A stretch of DNA of 64,000 bases from Quillaja saponaria (GCA_029379385.1 CM055612.1:13268001-13332000), one strand, 5' to 3'; shown: positions 23,776-35,985, counted from the stretch's first letter. Translations and numbers: made by a program. The notes: a model not told the origin generated them from the sequence alone.

Positions 23776-24360
23776 ACATATGCCAAGCTATGCAAAATTC
23801 ATGAAAGACATCCTATCCAAGAAGAGGAAACTTAATGATCATGAAAGTATTGCACTTACTGGAGAGTGTAGCGCTATACTTTAAGAGAAACTACCAACCA
23901 AGTTGAAAGATCTAGGTAGTTTTACTATTCCTTGTACCATAGGCACATAACATTTTAGTAGGGCACTTTGTGACTTAGGAGCTAGTATAAATTTAATACC
24001 TTTATCAATTTATTAAAAGCTAGGAATAGGTAAAGTAAAACCAACATCATTAACTCCATAATTAATTGATACATCACTTACACACCCTAGAGGAATTGTT
24101 GAGGATGTTCTAGTTAAGGTGGACAAATTGATTTTCCCTACTAATTTCATAATTTTAGACATGGAAGAGGATAGGGAAGTACCTATTATATAAGGAAGAC
24201 CTTTTTAGCTACTAGGAGGATACTTATTGATGTCTAAAAAGGTGAACTCACCATAACAGTAAATGATCAAGAGATTAAATTTAATGTATTTCAATCCATG
24301 AAATTTCCTCAAGACTATGAAGAATGTTTTCTAATTGATATGGTGAGTAACTTGTTTAAG
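23750..24360 (+). pseudogene. At1 aspartic protease remnant
   Basis: The frame reads ALEHMPSYAKFMKDILSKKR and KLKDLGSFTIPCTIG. The active-site block is LCDLGASINLIPLSIY (about 23965-24015), the DLGAS form characteristic of Athila-type retropepsins. It goes on with GIVEDVLVKVDKLIFPTNF, ILDMEED, and a block resembling the usual ILGRPFLAT with one stop. The catalytic Asp is therefore retained, but at least four stop codons interrupt the frame. Position after gag and before RT is standard. Confidence 0.87.
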
Positions 24361-24539
24361 AGATGCTGTTGGAAGAACATCCAAGTGACCCTCTTGAAGC
24401 TTAAATAATTTCAAACCCCACAAGAGAAGATGATAATTGTAAGAAGTGTGTGAAATTATTGAATGCATATCACATATGCTAAAACCAAATCAAAGATTTG
24501 AAAATCTGGATGTACCACCATCCATTCCATCCAGATTAA

Positions 24540-25660
24540 GGCCATCAACTGAAGAACCTCCTACCTTGGAGCTGAAACCTTTACGTCATCATGTAAGGTA
24601 TGCTTTTCTTGGTCCTTCATCTACTTTGCCTATTATTATTTCTACTTCTCTTTCTAACATGTAGGAAGACAAACTCCTTTCATGTATTAAGAGAACACAA
24701 AAGAGCTTTGGGATGGAGAATTAATGACATTAAAGGTATAAGCCCTTCCATTTGCATGTAGAAGATCCTCATGAAGGATAACTATAAACCAACAATTGAG
24801 CATCAAAGGAGGCTTAATCCTAAAATGAAAGAGGTAGTGAAAAAGGAAATAATGAAGTGGTTAGATATTGGAATTATCTATCGAATCTCAGATAGTCATT
24901 TGGTAAGTCTTATCCAATGCATACCAAGGAAAGGAGGGATGATAGTTGTTGCAAATGTAAACAATGAACTCATTCCTACAAGAATGGTTACTAGTTGGAA
25001 AGTGTGCATGGACTACCTGAGAGCTGAACAAAGGTACAAAGAAGGACCACTTTCCCCTTTTATTCATTGACCAAATGCTAAACCAGGCTGGCAAGTAAGG
25101 AACACTATTGCTTTTCTAGATAATTGTTTGGGGTATAATTAAATTGCTATTACCCAGGAAGACCAAGAAAAAACTACATTTACTTGCCCTTATGCTACAT
25201 GATGGCAATTTTCATCGATATGGTAGAACAAGGGCTTGAAGTTTTTATGGATGATTTTTCTGTTTTAGGTGATCTATATGATGAATATCTTCATAATTTA
25301 ACTTTAGCACTCAAAAGATTTGAAAAGACAAACTTGGTCTTAAATTAGGGAAAGTGCCATTTTTTGGTATAAGAAGGTATAGTTCTGGGTCATAAGGTGT
25401 TTAATAAGGGAATTAAGGTTGATTGAGCTAAGATTGAAACCATAGAAAAATTACCTCCCCCTAGTTCAATAAAAGGAATAAGAAGCTTTCTAGGCCATGC
25501 CAGTTTTTATAGGAGATTCATAAAAGACTTTTCAAAAATTTCTAAACCACTTTGTAATCTCCTAGAAAAAGACACCCCATTCATATTTGATGATGCATAT
25601 CTTACTGCATTTTTAGAGTTGAAAAATAGATTAATAACAATCCCAGTTATGGTAACCATA
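24540..25660 (+). pseudogene. At1 reverse transcriptase remnant
   Basis: The open part at 24771-25070 reads LNPKMKEVVKKEIMKWLD, GIIYRISDSHLVSLIQ, CIPRKGGM..VVANVNNELIPTR and VCMDYLRAEQR, followed in another frame by FLDNCLGYN (first catalytic Asp, about 25110). The active-site block is EVFMDDFSV (about 25235-25262), with both Asp residues kept. LHNLTLALKRFEKTNLVLN, GIVLGHKVFNKGI, KLPPPSSIKGIRSFLGHASF and YRRFIKDFSKISKPL follow. Between CPYAT and MAIF (about 25195-25205) the usual block with MPFGLCNAPATFQ is missing, a short deletion in the fingers/palm region. Stops and frame changes make the gene inactive. Confidence 0.9.
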
Positions 25661-26130
25661 AATTAGAACTTACACTTTGAATTAATGTCTGATGCTAGTG
25701 ACTATGCAATGGCGACAGTATTAGGACAAAGAAAAGAAAAGATTTTTCACTCTATATACTATACTAGCAAAATGTTAAATGGTGCTTAGTTAAATTATAC
25801 CATAACTAAAAAAGAACTTTTAGTAGTAGTATTTGCTTTTGACAAATTTTGATTTTATTTAATTGGAACTTTTGTCATTATTTTTACTTATCACTTTGCT
25901 ATTAAGTATTTGATTGTCAAGAAAGATGCAAAGCCTAGGTTAAAAAGGACAGATTCTATTACTACAAGAATTTGACTTGGAGATAACAGACCGAAAAGGC
26001 TCTGAAAATCAAGTTGCTAATAAGTTATCAAGGCTGGAAAGAGATCATCAAGTGGTTGAACCCACTTATAAAAATGAAACCATCCTAGACGAACAACTAT
26101 TCCATGTTGTTAATAAACCATTGTCCTGAT
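25661..26130 (+). pseudogene. At1 RNase H remnant
   Basis: Blocks in order are ELMSDASDYAMATVLGQRKE (first acidic residue), YYTSKMLNG, then TKKELLVVVFAF (the Glu) and FYLIGTFVIIFTYHFAIKYL. In the last block the catalytic Asp of the usual FTDHSAIKYL is replaced by Tyr. KKDAKPRL follows, then a frameshift and the degraded end (ENQVANKLSRL-like, 26005-26035). At2 retains an intact IDHS at the same site. Confidence 0.85.
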
Positions 26131-26199
26131 ATCCTAACTTTGTCAACTATTTAGTTGGTAAGGTCTTTTCTCCTAACCTAACTTTTTAACAAAAGAAAA

Positions 26200-27042
26200 A
26201 AAATTTACATGATATAAAATTCTTTATTTGGGATGACCCCTTCTTGCTTAAGCATTGTGTTGATCAGATACTGAGAAGGTATGTTTTGAAGGAAGAGGTG
26301 GAGAGTATACTTCACCACTGCCATGCTTCAGATTATGGAGGTCACTTTGGTAAGAGCCGAACTATTGCAAAAGTGCTCCAATTAAATTTTTGTTAGCCTT
26401 TTTTATGTAAGGATACTAATGAATTTGTTTCCAAATGTGACAGGTGCCAAAAGATGGGCAACATATCCAAGAAGAATGAGATGCCACTCGACAACATACT
26501 CGAAGTGGAATTATTTAATGTATAGAAGTGGACTTTATGGGTCCATTCATCTCCTCATATACCAATTAATACATTCTTATTGCTGTAGATTATGTCTCTA
26601 AATGAATTGAAGCTATTGTCGTGCCAACCAAAGACTCTAAAGTTGTGACCAACTTCTTGAAAAAGAACATCATTGCATGCTTTAGGAACATCCCGAGCAT
26701 TCATCAATGATAGTGGGTCTCACTTTTGCAACAAACAAGTGGGAGCTCTCCTTGCTAAATATGGGGTGACTCATAAGGTTGCACGAGCTTATTATCTGCA
26801 AACAAGTGGACAAGTTGAGATCTTAAGTCAAGAGATTAAGAGGATTCTAGAGAAGACTGTATGTCCATCACAAAAAGACTGGTCCAAGAGATTAGACAAT
26901 ACATTATAGGCATACCGAATAACCTACAAAACTCCTTTAGGCATGTATCCCTTTCGGTTGGTTTATGGCAAAGCTTTCCATTTACAAGTTGACCTAGAGC
27001 ATAATGCCTATTGGGCAATAAAAAAGTTAAACTTTGACTATC
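26200..27042 (+). pseudogene. At1 integrase, first part (broken by At2 insertion)
   Basis: The zinc module reads LHHCHASDYGGHFG (26305-26350) and CDRCQKMG (26437-26460). The catalytic core has VDFMGPFISS with the first Asp (about 26531-26562), IDVYVSK-like AVDYVSK, then after a frameshift FINDSGSHFCNKQVGALLAK with the second Asp (26700-26755), and TSGQVE with the Glu (about 26800-26820). EIKRILEKTVCPSQKDWSKR and TPLGMYPFRLVYGKAFHL follow. The last codons, AIKKLNFD, stop at 27037, where At2 was inserted. The frame resumes at 38995 with [12 protein letters not shown]. Confidence 0.92.
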
Positions 27043-28487
27043 TGATAGGCAATTTACAAACGCAAGTGCACGTATCGTCCTCAAGTAATATAGTAACAAG
27101 TAGAGATTGTTCCCACGAGGAATAATTACTTTTTAATGTTAATTATCACTATGATGCAATTTAACTCTAATCAAACCAATGTAAATTCAGAGATAAATTT
27201 AATTTAAAAGTTAATAAAACTAAAGTCTAGATTCACGATATCCCCCCACCAACAGTAATAACTTTAATTTAAATCAATCCATACATTAGCTAATATTAAC
27301 CTAGATTTCTTAATCAAATACTAGCATATTCCTATGTTTAACAATTATATATTCTCTTTAGTCTAATTCCTAATATTCTTATGTGAATTATAATAAAGCA
27401 AACTCATTAAGACCTAATCTCCTAGTTACTTATGTTAAAAGAGTATATTTTTATCTCTTAAAAAAAATTAGATTATTCAAAGCATATGACCAATCCAACC
27501 ATAAGTTATATTACCTAAGGCTAATCCCAAAATTGACTCTTCCAAATTAAATTCGAAATTACTAATCAATCTAACTGTTGATCAAGCAATTAGAAGCATT
27601 AAGAACAAGGTAATATAAATACTAAAAATAAACCATGGATTGAAATAAAACTAAAGCCACATCGGCTACATGTGAGTTTAATCGTTACCCCTATAATACA
27701 ACTACTCCATACTAGCAACAGCAAACATAAAAACTAAAGACAAAGTCATTACAAGTAATAAGAAAATAAGAAGAAGAAATAAAAACTAGAAGTTGTCACT
27801 CTTCGGGTCTCCTTCAGCTCCTTAGCATTCTCTATCATTAGCTCTAGTATGTCTCTTAACCTTAACCTTGCTTTTCTATTTATAAGCATTTTCCTTCTAT
27901 TTGATTTAAAATAGAAGTCTTAAGAATCCGTACAAGTGTTGCGGTGTAGGAACTTATGGCTCTGTGGCGCCACAGGATATGTTTAATTTCAATATGACTT
28001 GACTTATCTGAGGCCATGGCTATGCATTCATAGGCATTGCAGTGCCAATCCCTTGCTTGGTTTATGAAAATGTCCTTACTTTGGCACTACGACTTCATTC
28101 TTTGAGTGCCATTGCTCCCAACTCCCTGACTTGGCTGGTTTTTCTCTCTTTGTATAAGCACCGCATCTGAGTCCTCTCTTCCTGATCAACAAATTTTTTC
28201 TTTTGAGGCGCCGTGACTTAATGTTATACAGCGCTGACAACACTATCTTGAATTGCTTCCCTTCTCTAATTCGAACTTAGACATTGCAAAGACACTTAAA
28301 ATTAATTAAATACCTAAATTTGGAAAATTACTCTTGTTTAAGATAAAAACTCTACAAAACTCGTAAGCACAACTTAAAACAACTTTAACAATATATTTGA
28401 CTAGTATTCTAATTCAAAATATCAGGATTAGGATCAAATTTGAATTAAAATCATAGTGAAATAACTTTATTATCTAGAGTTATCTCA
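27043..28487 (-). repeat. At2 3' LTR
   Basis: It is 1445 bp, from TGAGATAACTCTAG (minus, at 28487) to ...AATTGCCTATCA (27043). It matches 37631-38994 along its length. The GC-word tract is at 27940-28260 and a TATA box is at 27876-27884 on minus. Confidence 0.9.
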
Positions 28488-29390
28488 CTCCTAAATGGAA
28501 TGGAATGGTAAAGGTTTGATGAAATGGAATTTTTGGCTCAAATACACTAAGCACAATTTCCTTGAATGAGTTCACCCTTTTTTCTCCACCTTTTCTTTTT
28601 AAGGCGTTAGTTCCCATATACTAGTGCATCAACTATTTTATCTCGTGATTTGTATCACCTGATATATTTCTTCTTTGGTATGGCATAATGTTCTCCCACT
28701 TTTCTATTTCTTTTTTTTTTCTTTTCTGCCAAACCTTTGGTTTATAGGAATCATCAAGGAATTTTCATATATTCCCCCCAACTAAATTTTTTTTTTTCAA
28801 GTGAGGATGATCATATAATATCTTTTTACTTTTCTTCCTTGTAATGCACTCCTTCTTATAAATTTACTTCAAGCTCATTCTTTTTTTCTTTTGAACTCAA
28901 TGAACTACATATTGAATATACTTAACATAATAGGGTGTAAATAGGTCTTTCAAACAAAAGATTGGTTAGTATATACTTGTGTTAGAAAGAAAAATAGGCA
29001 TTAGGCTAAAAAATGTGTAACAAAAGAAATATAGAATCATAAATATAGTCTAGGATTTATAAAGAAAAATAAAATTAAAAACATCAACCCTAGGCAACAA
29101 TAGCCTTTGTGTAGTATATATATGAGGTATATGCCCTAATTGTAACAGATTCAAAAAAATTATATTCGCATGTTATCAAAAACTAACATCAATACATTAA
29201 TAATACTATCATAGGAATAAGGGAATTTTAGACATCATTAACAAGTTAACTTGTAATTTTTTTAACATGATATAAAAAAAATAAAAAAAAATAAAAAAAT
29301 AAAAAACATAATACAAACTAATTAGTCAATTACATATAATTGGAGGTTAACCAAGTATTAGAATAGAGAATTATTACACAACTTTTAGCT
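28488..29390 (-). other. At2 3' noncoding interior and polypurine tract
   Basis: There is no frame. On minus the LTR is preceded by TTTAGGAG, the equivalent of GTTTGGGAG in At1. The rest corresponds to 41820-43011 of At1, sharing CTTTGTTTG, AAGCTCATT-like and CCTTGATGATTCC-like blocks. Confidence 0.7.
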
Positions 29391-29391
29391 A

Positions 29392-29424
29392 TCCTCCCAA
29401 ACTTATTCTAAACATTGTCCCAAT
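29392..29424 (-). promoter_or_regulatory. At2 internal purine tract with GGGACAATGT motif
   Basis: On minus, GGGACAATGTTTAGAATAAG is followed by TTTGGGAGG, just after the downstream ORF. At1 has the same motif at 41783-41814 and At3 a variant at 51021-51052. It resembles a second, internal polypurine tract. Its function here is inferred from resemblance only. Confidence 0.45.
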
Positions 29425-29489
29425 GTTTTTAAAAGAGAAGCAAGACAATAACAAAAGGAAAACAAAACAAAACAAAAGATAAAAAAGAC

Positions 29490-30620
29490 TCCTCTCAATC
29501 ATCAAAATCAATGTCAATATCCTCCTGGGGACGTGGGAATGGGACTGTGGCTCATGACAAGTGGGGAAAGTGGAGGGATCCCATCCTTGTTGCTGTAGCA
29601 TCATCTTCAGCAGCTGGTTGTTTTGGTGGTTAACAACATGTGTGTGCTACCAATGGTCTACACATAGCACTTCCAGTCTCGAGATACGATAAACCAATGT
29701 CAGCTTTTGTGTACCAATTGGCTGAACTGGAGCTGTTGGATCACCTTCACTAGCTTTAGCATTTCAGGTTTGAAACTTCCTCATGAACTTGTCATCGATA
29801 ATACCCTTCGGCAGGACCAAGGGGTCTGTATCCACCCAAATCACACTAGCTCCATGGCACAGCTCAATGATAAGTAAGGGGAACCATATTCCCAAGTGCC
29901 CACGATTCGCAGCCTGTAACATAGAACTGTGAATAATGCGTCCAATGTTAATAGTCATACCTTGGATAATAGTATATAGCAGAATCGCACGCTCCTTCGT
30001 AACGTCACTTGCATATCTACTAGGAAGGACATTGGCAAGCATAAAATAATACCAAGCTTGGGTAGGATTGAGCAATTGACTAGCCCTGAAGCTCACAAGT
30101 TCACCATTTTTCCAAATAGAACCTAGATAGTACAAGGCATCAATGACAGCATCATAATCCATAATCCCCCTAGCATATGTCACATACTCATCAGGTTCGA
30201 GGATATCTGGAATGCCGTAGTAGGCATTAATGGCCATGCTCATGAAAGAAACCATCTTCCCTTGAACCATTACCTTGTTGTCTTGATGGTCCACCAGATT
30301 GGCATAAAATTCATAAGCCACAATAATGACTCTAGCTGAAGGTGATTCACTCAGTTTCACCCATTGTCTGTTGTCAATGAGACAATTCATACCCAAAAAA
30401 TAGTTAGGATTGAGGAACAAACCCTTCTAAGCCACTATGGCCTTATGCACTAGGCCATCATGAAACTATTTCTCAGCTACCGCTAAAGTGAATTGAGTGC
30501 TGTCATAACTAGGTCCAATAGAACAAGCACGTTTTGTTGCCTTAGTCTTTAGTCCCAATGTCTTGAAAAACATCATCAAATAATCCCGAACCAAAAAATA
30601 CGTAGCAACAACATCAACTA
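29490..30620 (-). pseudogene. At2 downstream ORF, 'putative plant transposon protein' type
   Basis: An uninterrupted frame of 218 codons (29764-30420) lies within a longer degraded ORF placed after pol. Blocks are REW/RQWVKLSESPSARVI-like, VAYEFYANLVDHQD, KMVSFMSMAINAYYGIPDI, AWYYFMLANVLPSRYASDV, TKERAILLYTIIQGMTINIG, IIHSSMLQAA, LGIWFPLLIIELC and DKFMRKFQ. This is the conserved domain annotated in many plant genomes as putative plant transposon protein, usually found downstream of pol in Athila elements. Its biochemical role is unknown, and I saw no signal peptide or transmembrane segment in it. In-frame stops lie both upstream (about 30435-30475) and downstream (29761), after which NAKASEGDPTAP and LLKMMLQQQGWDPSTF remain readable to about 29490. 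Confidence 0.85.
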
Positions 30621-31709
30621 CAGTCTATTAATCAACAGAAAAGGTCTCAGACCCGTGTAGTATAAAAAATGTAATATTACGCAATAACTCATCATCAATA
30701 CAAAAAATGTAGTACCCATGTAACCCATGTAACCCAAAAACCCAAAATATAAATTATGCATAGAACCCCCTAAAAAGCATATCTACTCACATTCTATCAA
30801 GCACTTAAACATACAGCACAAGAAAAGTATTCTACCTATAAGAAAATTTGTATTATCTAAAGAAAAGGGAAATAGCACTTACATATGTTGGAGCAAATCT
30901 AAAAGGAGTGCAAACCGTGATGTGGGTGAGGGATTTTTTGTAAGAATGTGTTAAAGGGCACAAGAATGGGGTTGGGTTGGTGGTTTGGAACCTAAAAACT
31001 TTGATTTCACAAGACTAGGCATATAGGGTATGAGTTGTGACTATTTTGATTCTGAATTTTTGTTTTTAAAATAGAGATTGCGACAAGGCACTGTGGAGTC
31101 TAAGTATAGGGCTCGCGGCGTTATGTCTTAGAATTTGAAAATTTTAGAATACGCGGTTTGGCGCTGTGGCAAGAGTAACATAGTGCCGCGTCATAAAGTT
31201 CTTTATGTAAAACCCAGTTTCTTTTTGAGTTCAGAGAGGTATGGCTGAAGTAAAAGAGTTCCGTGGCATAACATATTCTGTGTAAAAATGTTTTTGTTTT
31301 AGGGTAAGTGTGCCCTGGCGCTAAAAAGATGATGCCATAGCATGGGGCATACTACCTAAACTTTGATTTTTTTTTTTTTTTTTTGGTTAGATTTAGGAGC
31401 TGTGGAGTATGTATTGGTGAGGCTGTAGCTTATAGCAATTTGAGAACTTACCTAGTTTTTCTTTTCTAAGGAGTCGCGGCTTGGATTTGTGTGTACCACA
31501 GCTTTGTGCTTTCTATTTGATTTCATGTGTTTTCCAGATCTTGAGGTGCTGTGGTGTGTAGTAATTCTGTGCGGCGATGTCAATGCTTCTTTCACTGAGA
31601 GGCTTAGTCTTTGTTACCTCCCAAAAAATGATATAAAGGTTGAGTGCATACTATAAATTAAAACATTACTAAACTAAAGAAAAACAAAAAAAGAAAATGG
31701 GTTTTAGAA
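30621..31709 (-). other. At2 pol-ORF2 spacer with GC-rich words
   Basis: Noncoding. It contains repeated GC words in AT-rich DNA between 31080 and 31600 (e.g. tcgcggcgtt, ttggcgctgtggc, agtgccgcgtc, gtcgcggctt, tgcggcgatg), like those in the LTRs, and a poly(T) run at about 31367-31384. Confidence 0.65.
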
Positions 31710-31710
31710 A

Positions 31711-31728
31711 CTTGGGTTGCCTCCCAAG
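31711..31728 (-). promoter_or_regulatory. Conserved stem-loop after pol (At2)
   Basis: On minus CTTGGG-AGGCAA-CCCAAG forms a perfect 6-bp stem with a 6-nt loop just after the integrase end. At1 has a broken version at 39408-39425 and At3 one with a single stem change at 49843-49860. Confidence 0.6.
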
Positions 31729-31779
31729 AAGCACTTTGTTTAAAGTCCTCCGTTTGACTTAGTATTACTCAAGTAACTT

Positions 31780-32986
31780 TGTCAAGTTTAATTAAGATAT
31801 GATCATTGTCATTCTTTCCTCCCCAATAGCATTTCAATCATTGGCCATTCTTATTAAATGTTCTGTATGGATTGGTGGCTATTAGCTCCATTGTACCGTG
31901 TGGAAACACTTTAGTAATAGTGAACGGTCTAGACCTTCTTAACTTGAGTTTTCCCGGGAAAAGCTTTAATAAGGAATTATAGAGTAGGACTTGTTGACCC
32001 AGCTTAAAACCATGCTCAACAGTCCTTTGATCATGTAGCATTTTAGCTTGCAAAGTTTGGCATTCTTTTAAGCATTGAGCCTAAACTTATCCATCTCGTT
32101 CAATTAGAAAATTCTCCCTTTACCAATGGCTTGAGCCCAATAGGCATTATGCTTTCACTCAACCAGTAGATGGCAAGCCTTGTCATAAACCAGCTGAAAG
32201 GGAGATATGCCCAAAGGGGTCTTGTAAGCTGTTTGGTATGCTTATAATGAATCATCCAATCTCTTGGACTAATCTTTTTGTGATGAACATACAGTCTTTT
32301 AAAAAATCCTCTTGATCTTTAGATTTAAGACCTCGGCTTATCCACTTGTTTGCGGATGATAAACAAGTGCAACCTTGTGAGTTATCCCATATTTAGCAGG
32401 GAGAGCTCCCACTTGTTTATTGTAAAAGTGAGACCCTTTGCCACTGATAATTGCTCGAGGTATACCAAAGCGTGTAAAGATGTTCTTTTTCAAAAAGTTA
32501 GTCACAACTCTATAGTCGTTAGCTGGCACAACAATGACTTCAACCTATTTAAAGACATAATCCACAGCAACAAGAATATATTAGTTAGTATATAAGGAGA
32601 TAAATGGACCCATGAAGTCCATCCCCTATACATGAAATAATTTCACTTCAAGTATATTGTTGAGTGGCATTTTATTCTTCCTGGATATGTTACCCATCCT
32701 TTAGCACCTGTCATATTTGGAAACGAAATCATTAGCATCCTTAAATAAAGAAGGCTAATAAAAAACTGATTGGAGCACTTTTGCAGCAGTTCGGCTCTTT
32801 CCAAAGTGAACTCCATACTCCGAAGCATGGCAGTGGTTAAGTATACTCTCCATTACTTCCTCTGGAACACACCTTCTTAATATCTGATCAAGACAATGCT
32901 TAAAAAAGAAAGGGTCATCCTAAACAAAGAATTTTAGATCATGTAAAAACTTTTTCTTTTGTTGAGAAGTTAAGTTAGGAGGAAAG
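31780..32986 (-). pseudogene. At2 integrase remnant
   Basis: On minus: HCHASEYGVHFGKSRT (about 32790-32830); KYDRC, where the family has CDRC; MDFMGPFIS with the first Asp (about 32595-32625); AVDYVFK; then the open frame 32338-32529 with VVTNFLKKN, GIPRAIISGKGSHF and KYGITHKVALVYHPQTSG. The second catalytic Asp (usual ISDGGSHF) is missing, and a stop stands at the Gln just before the catalytic Glu. The C-terminal frame 31838-32053 keeps LGQQVLLYNSLLKLFPGKLK and RPFTITKVFPHGTMEL, the GPY/F-type module. The upstream end abuts sTk, and the same gene is interrupted by stops throughout. Confidence 0.88.
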
Positions 32987-32991
32987 ACCTT

Positions 32992-35821
32992 TGTCACACC
33001 CCTCATGGAGGCATGACTGGCCGGAGGAATGGTAACCAAACCTCCGTAACCCTGACTCAAATTAAAAAAATGACCATGACTCTTGACACACCAATGAGTA
33101 AAACCAAGAAATTATAAAGACAAAAATTAACAATAAATAAAAATTAGTTGATTACAACAAATCACACTTACTAAAAATTCCGGCAGAGGTCCCTTACAAT
33201 CTGGAACATGCCTTAAGATACAATCCTATAAACTCTTTTATTACTCAACATAATACAAAGACCATAAGGAGCTCTGCTCTGTTCACATCATTAACAAAAC
33301 AAGTACTAGAATATTACATCATACCACATTTGACACTCACAGTTCTAATGTGACTGCAAACTTTCAACCTTAACTCCAAGTATGAGATTCTGAGGCATAC
33401 TTTGTCGTCAAATCCTTAGCAAAACCTCACATTAGCGGTTAACTTCTTATGAGGTCCTACTACTAAAAATATACCCATAGGAAAGGGGTGAGTCCTACAG
33501 ACTCAGTGAGTGGAAAATCGTACCCAAAAGGTACTAGCGTCACACATCACAAGCATATAACATACATAATAACATTGCGTAACCTTATTCATATCTTAAT
33601 TCGCATCGCACGTATACATTGTAAAGGTCATAAATTCCTAATTTACACGATGCACAAGATCACAAATTTATCAGAGCAATGATATCAAACAAAACAAGCA
33701 AAGGGCCAACGAGTAACCCAGCCCCGCACACCAATATCACCCCCTGCCGGGCATGTACGCGCCCGCACACCAAATTAATTTCCCGTACACAATCCATCTC
33801 ACCGGGGCTGAGCACTCAATTTTTAAAAAATATATCAAAATCAGGATTTCTCATGATTTCAAATCAGAGTATCCAAGGTGCACCTGGATTTTTAATTTCA
33901 GAAATGAAAATCATTTTTCAGAAAATGTTCACAAGTTGGCCCTTATCAAACACAATCAATGTCAATCAAAGCAACCAATATCAAACAAATATAATTCAGA
34001 TAAATTTCTGAAATACTCTATTTGCTTACTTGTCATATATCACGCATATCCAAATAAACATATCACGCATATTCAAATAAACATATAATCACACATACTA
34101 ATCTAGCCCCTAAAGGTAGCAATTAACCACTCACCTAGTTCATGGATTTCGTTCATCGTCTGGCTTAGATTGTGGTGAAAGTGTTGATAAATCCTTAACA
34201 CGCTCCTAAGCTGAAAATCATAAATTCATACATTACTAATTATAATCATTTCAATTTATTCAATAATTCAGAATCCATACTTTAATATTAGCCTAGTCTA
34301 ATTTCATATTTCTTAATTACTTAATTTCTCAAGGAAACCTACATAAATTAACATCTATATATATATATATATTAACATTTAATTTCTTGTAAACATTAGT
34401 CAATCATCTAGTACTTATAGTTTACCCTAGTTTGTGAGTATGTGTTCTTATGTATATATATATATACTTCCCAATAAGCTCAACACCATCCCACTGATTC
34501 CTATTACCCACAATCTAATTATTTAAATCAATTTAAATGAGTTATCTAAACTTCATAAAGAAGTTGAACTATACCTATCTGTCTTTAACAAAATTTAATT
34601 CCTAACTCTTCCTTCTCCAATTCACATAATCGTCTTTATTATTATTATATTATTATTTTATTAACTCTCATTTCTATAATTTCCATACATAATTAATTAA
34701 CATTACACCTTAACTAAATTCTTTTACATTTCTAGTTAACTTAAAAGACGTACAACTAGCTTACCTAACTAAAATTTATCAATACTTAAAATAGTAGCAT
34801 AAATATAATTAAATCAAAATTCTAAGACATTAAAAAAAATTTATGCACTTGTTACTTTGTTATTCTAACACCTTTCGATAGCACTTTGAATTAAATTAAC
34901 CTCTCAAGAAACAAGTTTGAACTTGAACTTGAGAGTAACTCAAGCTCCACCAAGGCCCATGGCAGTGTATAGGAACATGCCTGTTGTCTTCTCTCAAGTT
35001 ACTCAAGAGATAGCAGACAACTTCAATCAGGACAAGGTGACGGATTGGAATACAAAAACCCTCCTTCCTCATGGCTGCAACTAGCCAAGACAAGGCATGG
35101 CAGCCTTCACCCATAGTTGCTGTCAACCTTATCCAAAACTTACACTCGGTCACACACCCACCCCAGCAATATTGAAGCTCACTGCAACAGCCTATACACA
35201 CTTCACCTTACTAAAATTTTGGCTCAAAACAGAGCACACCAAGCCTAACACATAATACTCACACGACAAGAAAAAGGAAAAAAAAAATTAAGACAAGGAA
35301 GAAAAATAAAAAGAAAGCATTTTACCTTCCCACTGCAGACAGCTCACCGTTTCCTAGCCACTTTAAGGATAGACAAAAGAAAACAATTCAGCTCTAAACA
35401 GTGGATCAAGGTGGCTGGCTCATGTTGATGCTTTAGGGAGGGCTGTTACACGGCCTCACAACACCCACCCCTCAACGGCACCAACAAAAACAAAAATAAA
35501 GGGAAAAAGATGGCTGCCACAAAGGGGTTCTCTCCATCCAAGGAAGGTTTCACAGCCAAACATAAAAAGGAACAGGGCATGTGCCAAGTCGGTGGCAGAG
35601 GAAGAACAACAAGAAAGCAGAGGCGGTGGAGGGCCTAAAGAAAAGACAAAAAAAATGAAAAGAAAGAAAAAAATCATAGTCAAAGTCAAATTTTTTCAAG
35701 TTGGTGGTGTATGTTTATGTACACAACTTTTTCTTTGTTTAAGATTTATTTTACTTATCAATAAAGCTTACCTACGTTAAGGTCCAATTCAATCAAATCC
35801 TAATCAATTGTTTATATAAAT

Positions 35822-35861
<40 letters not shown>

Positions 35862-35950
35862 TAATTATCATAGTTATTTACTTTCTATGCTTGCATTAAA
35901 ATTTACAGCAATTGGTCATAATTTAATGTTTTCAATATCAGGTTATGACA
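32992..35950 (-). mobile_element. sTk: Tekay-type solo LTR inserted in At2
   Basis: It is 2959 bp, on minus from TGTCATAACCTGATATTG (35950) to ...GAGGGGTGTGACA (32992). It is flanked by perfect acctt duplications (32987-32991 and 35951-35955). Joining the flanks restores the At2 sequence seen in At1 at about 26150-26185 (GTTGGTAAGGTC). The length, ends and internal blocks match the Tk2 LTR (about 3.2 kb): GGTACCTTTTGGGTAC-like, a CACTCACT/ACTCACC block, and GTTCC...GGGACCTCTGCCGG near its end. There is no internal region, so it formed by LTR-LTR recombination. The frames inside it (e.g. 33488-34088, 34896-35780) are not genes. A TA microsatellite is at about 35826-35858. Confidence 0.95.
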
Positions 35951-35985
35951 ACCTTGCCAACTAGATAGTTGACAAAGTTAGCATA

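Noticed and set aside
24888..25094. 68-codon antisense frame and similar shadows over At1 pol
   Set aside because: The plus frame here encodes clear RT motifs, so the antisense frame is a shadow.
29764..30420. Calling the downstream ORF a retroviral envelope gene
   Set aside because: The position is the one called env-like in Athila, but I saw no signal peptide, transmembrane or fusion segment. The visible motifs are those of the plant transposon protein domain.
33488..35780. Several frames of 60-110 codons on both strands
   Set aside because: All lie within the solo LTR sTk, whose ends and target duplication are clear. LTRs of this family do not encode proteins.
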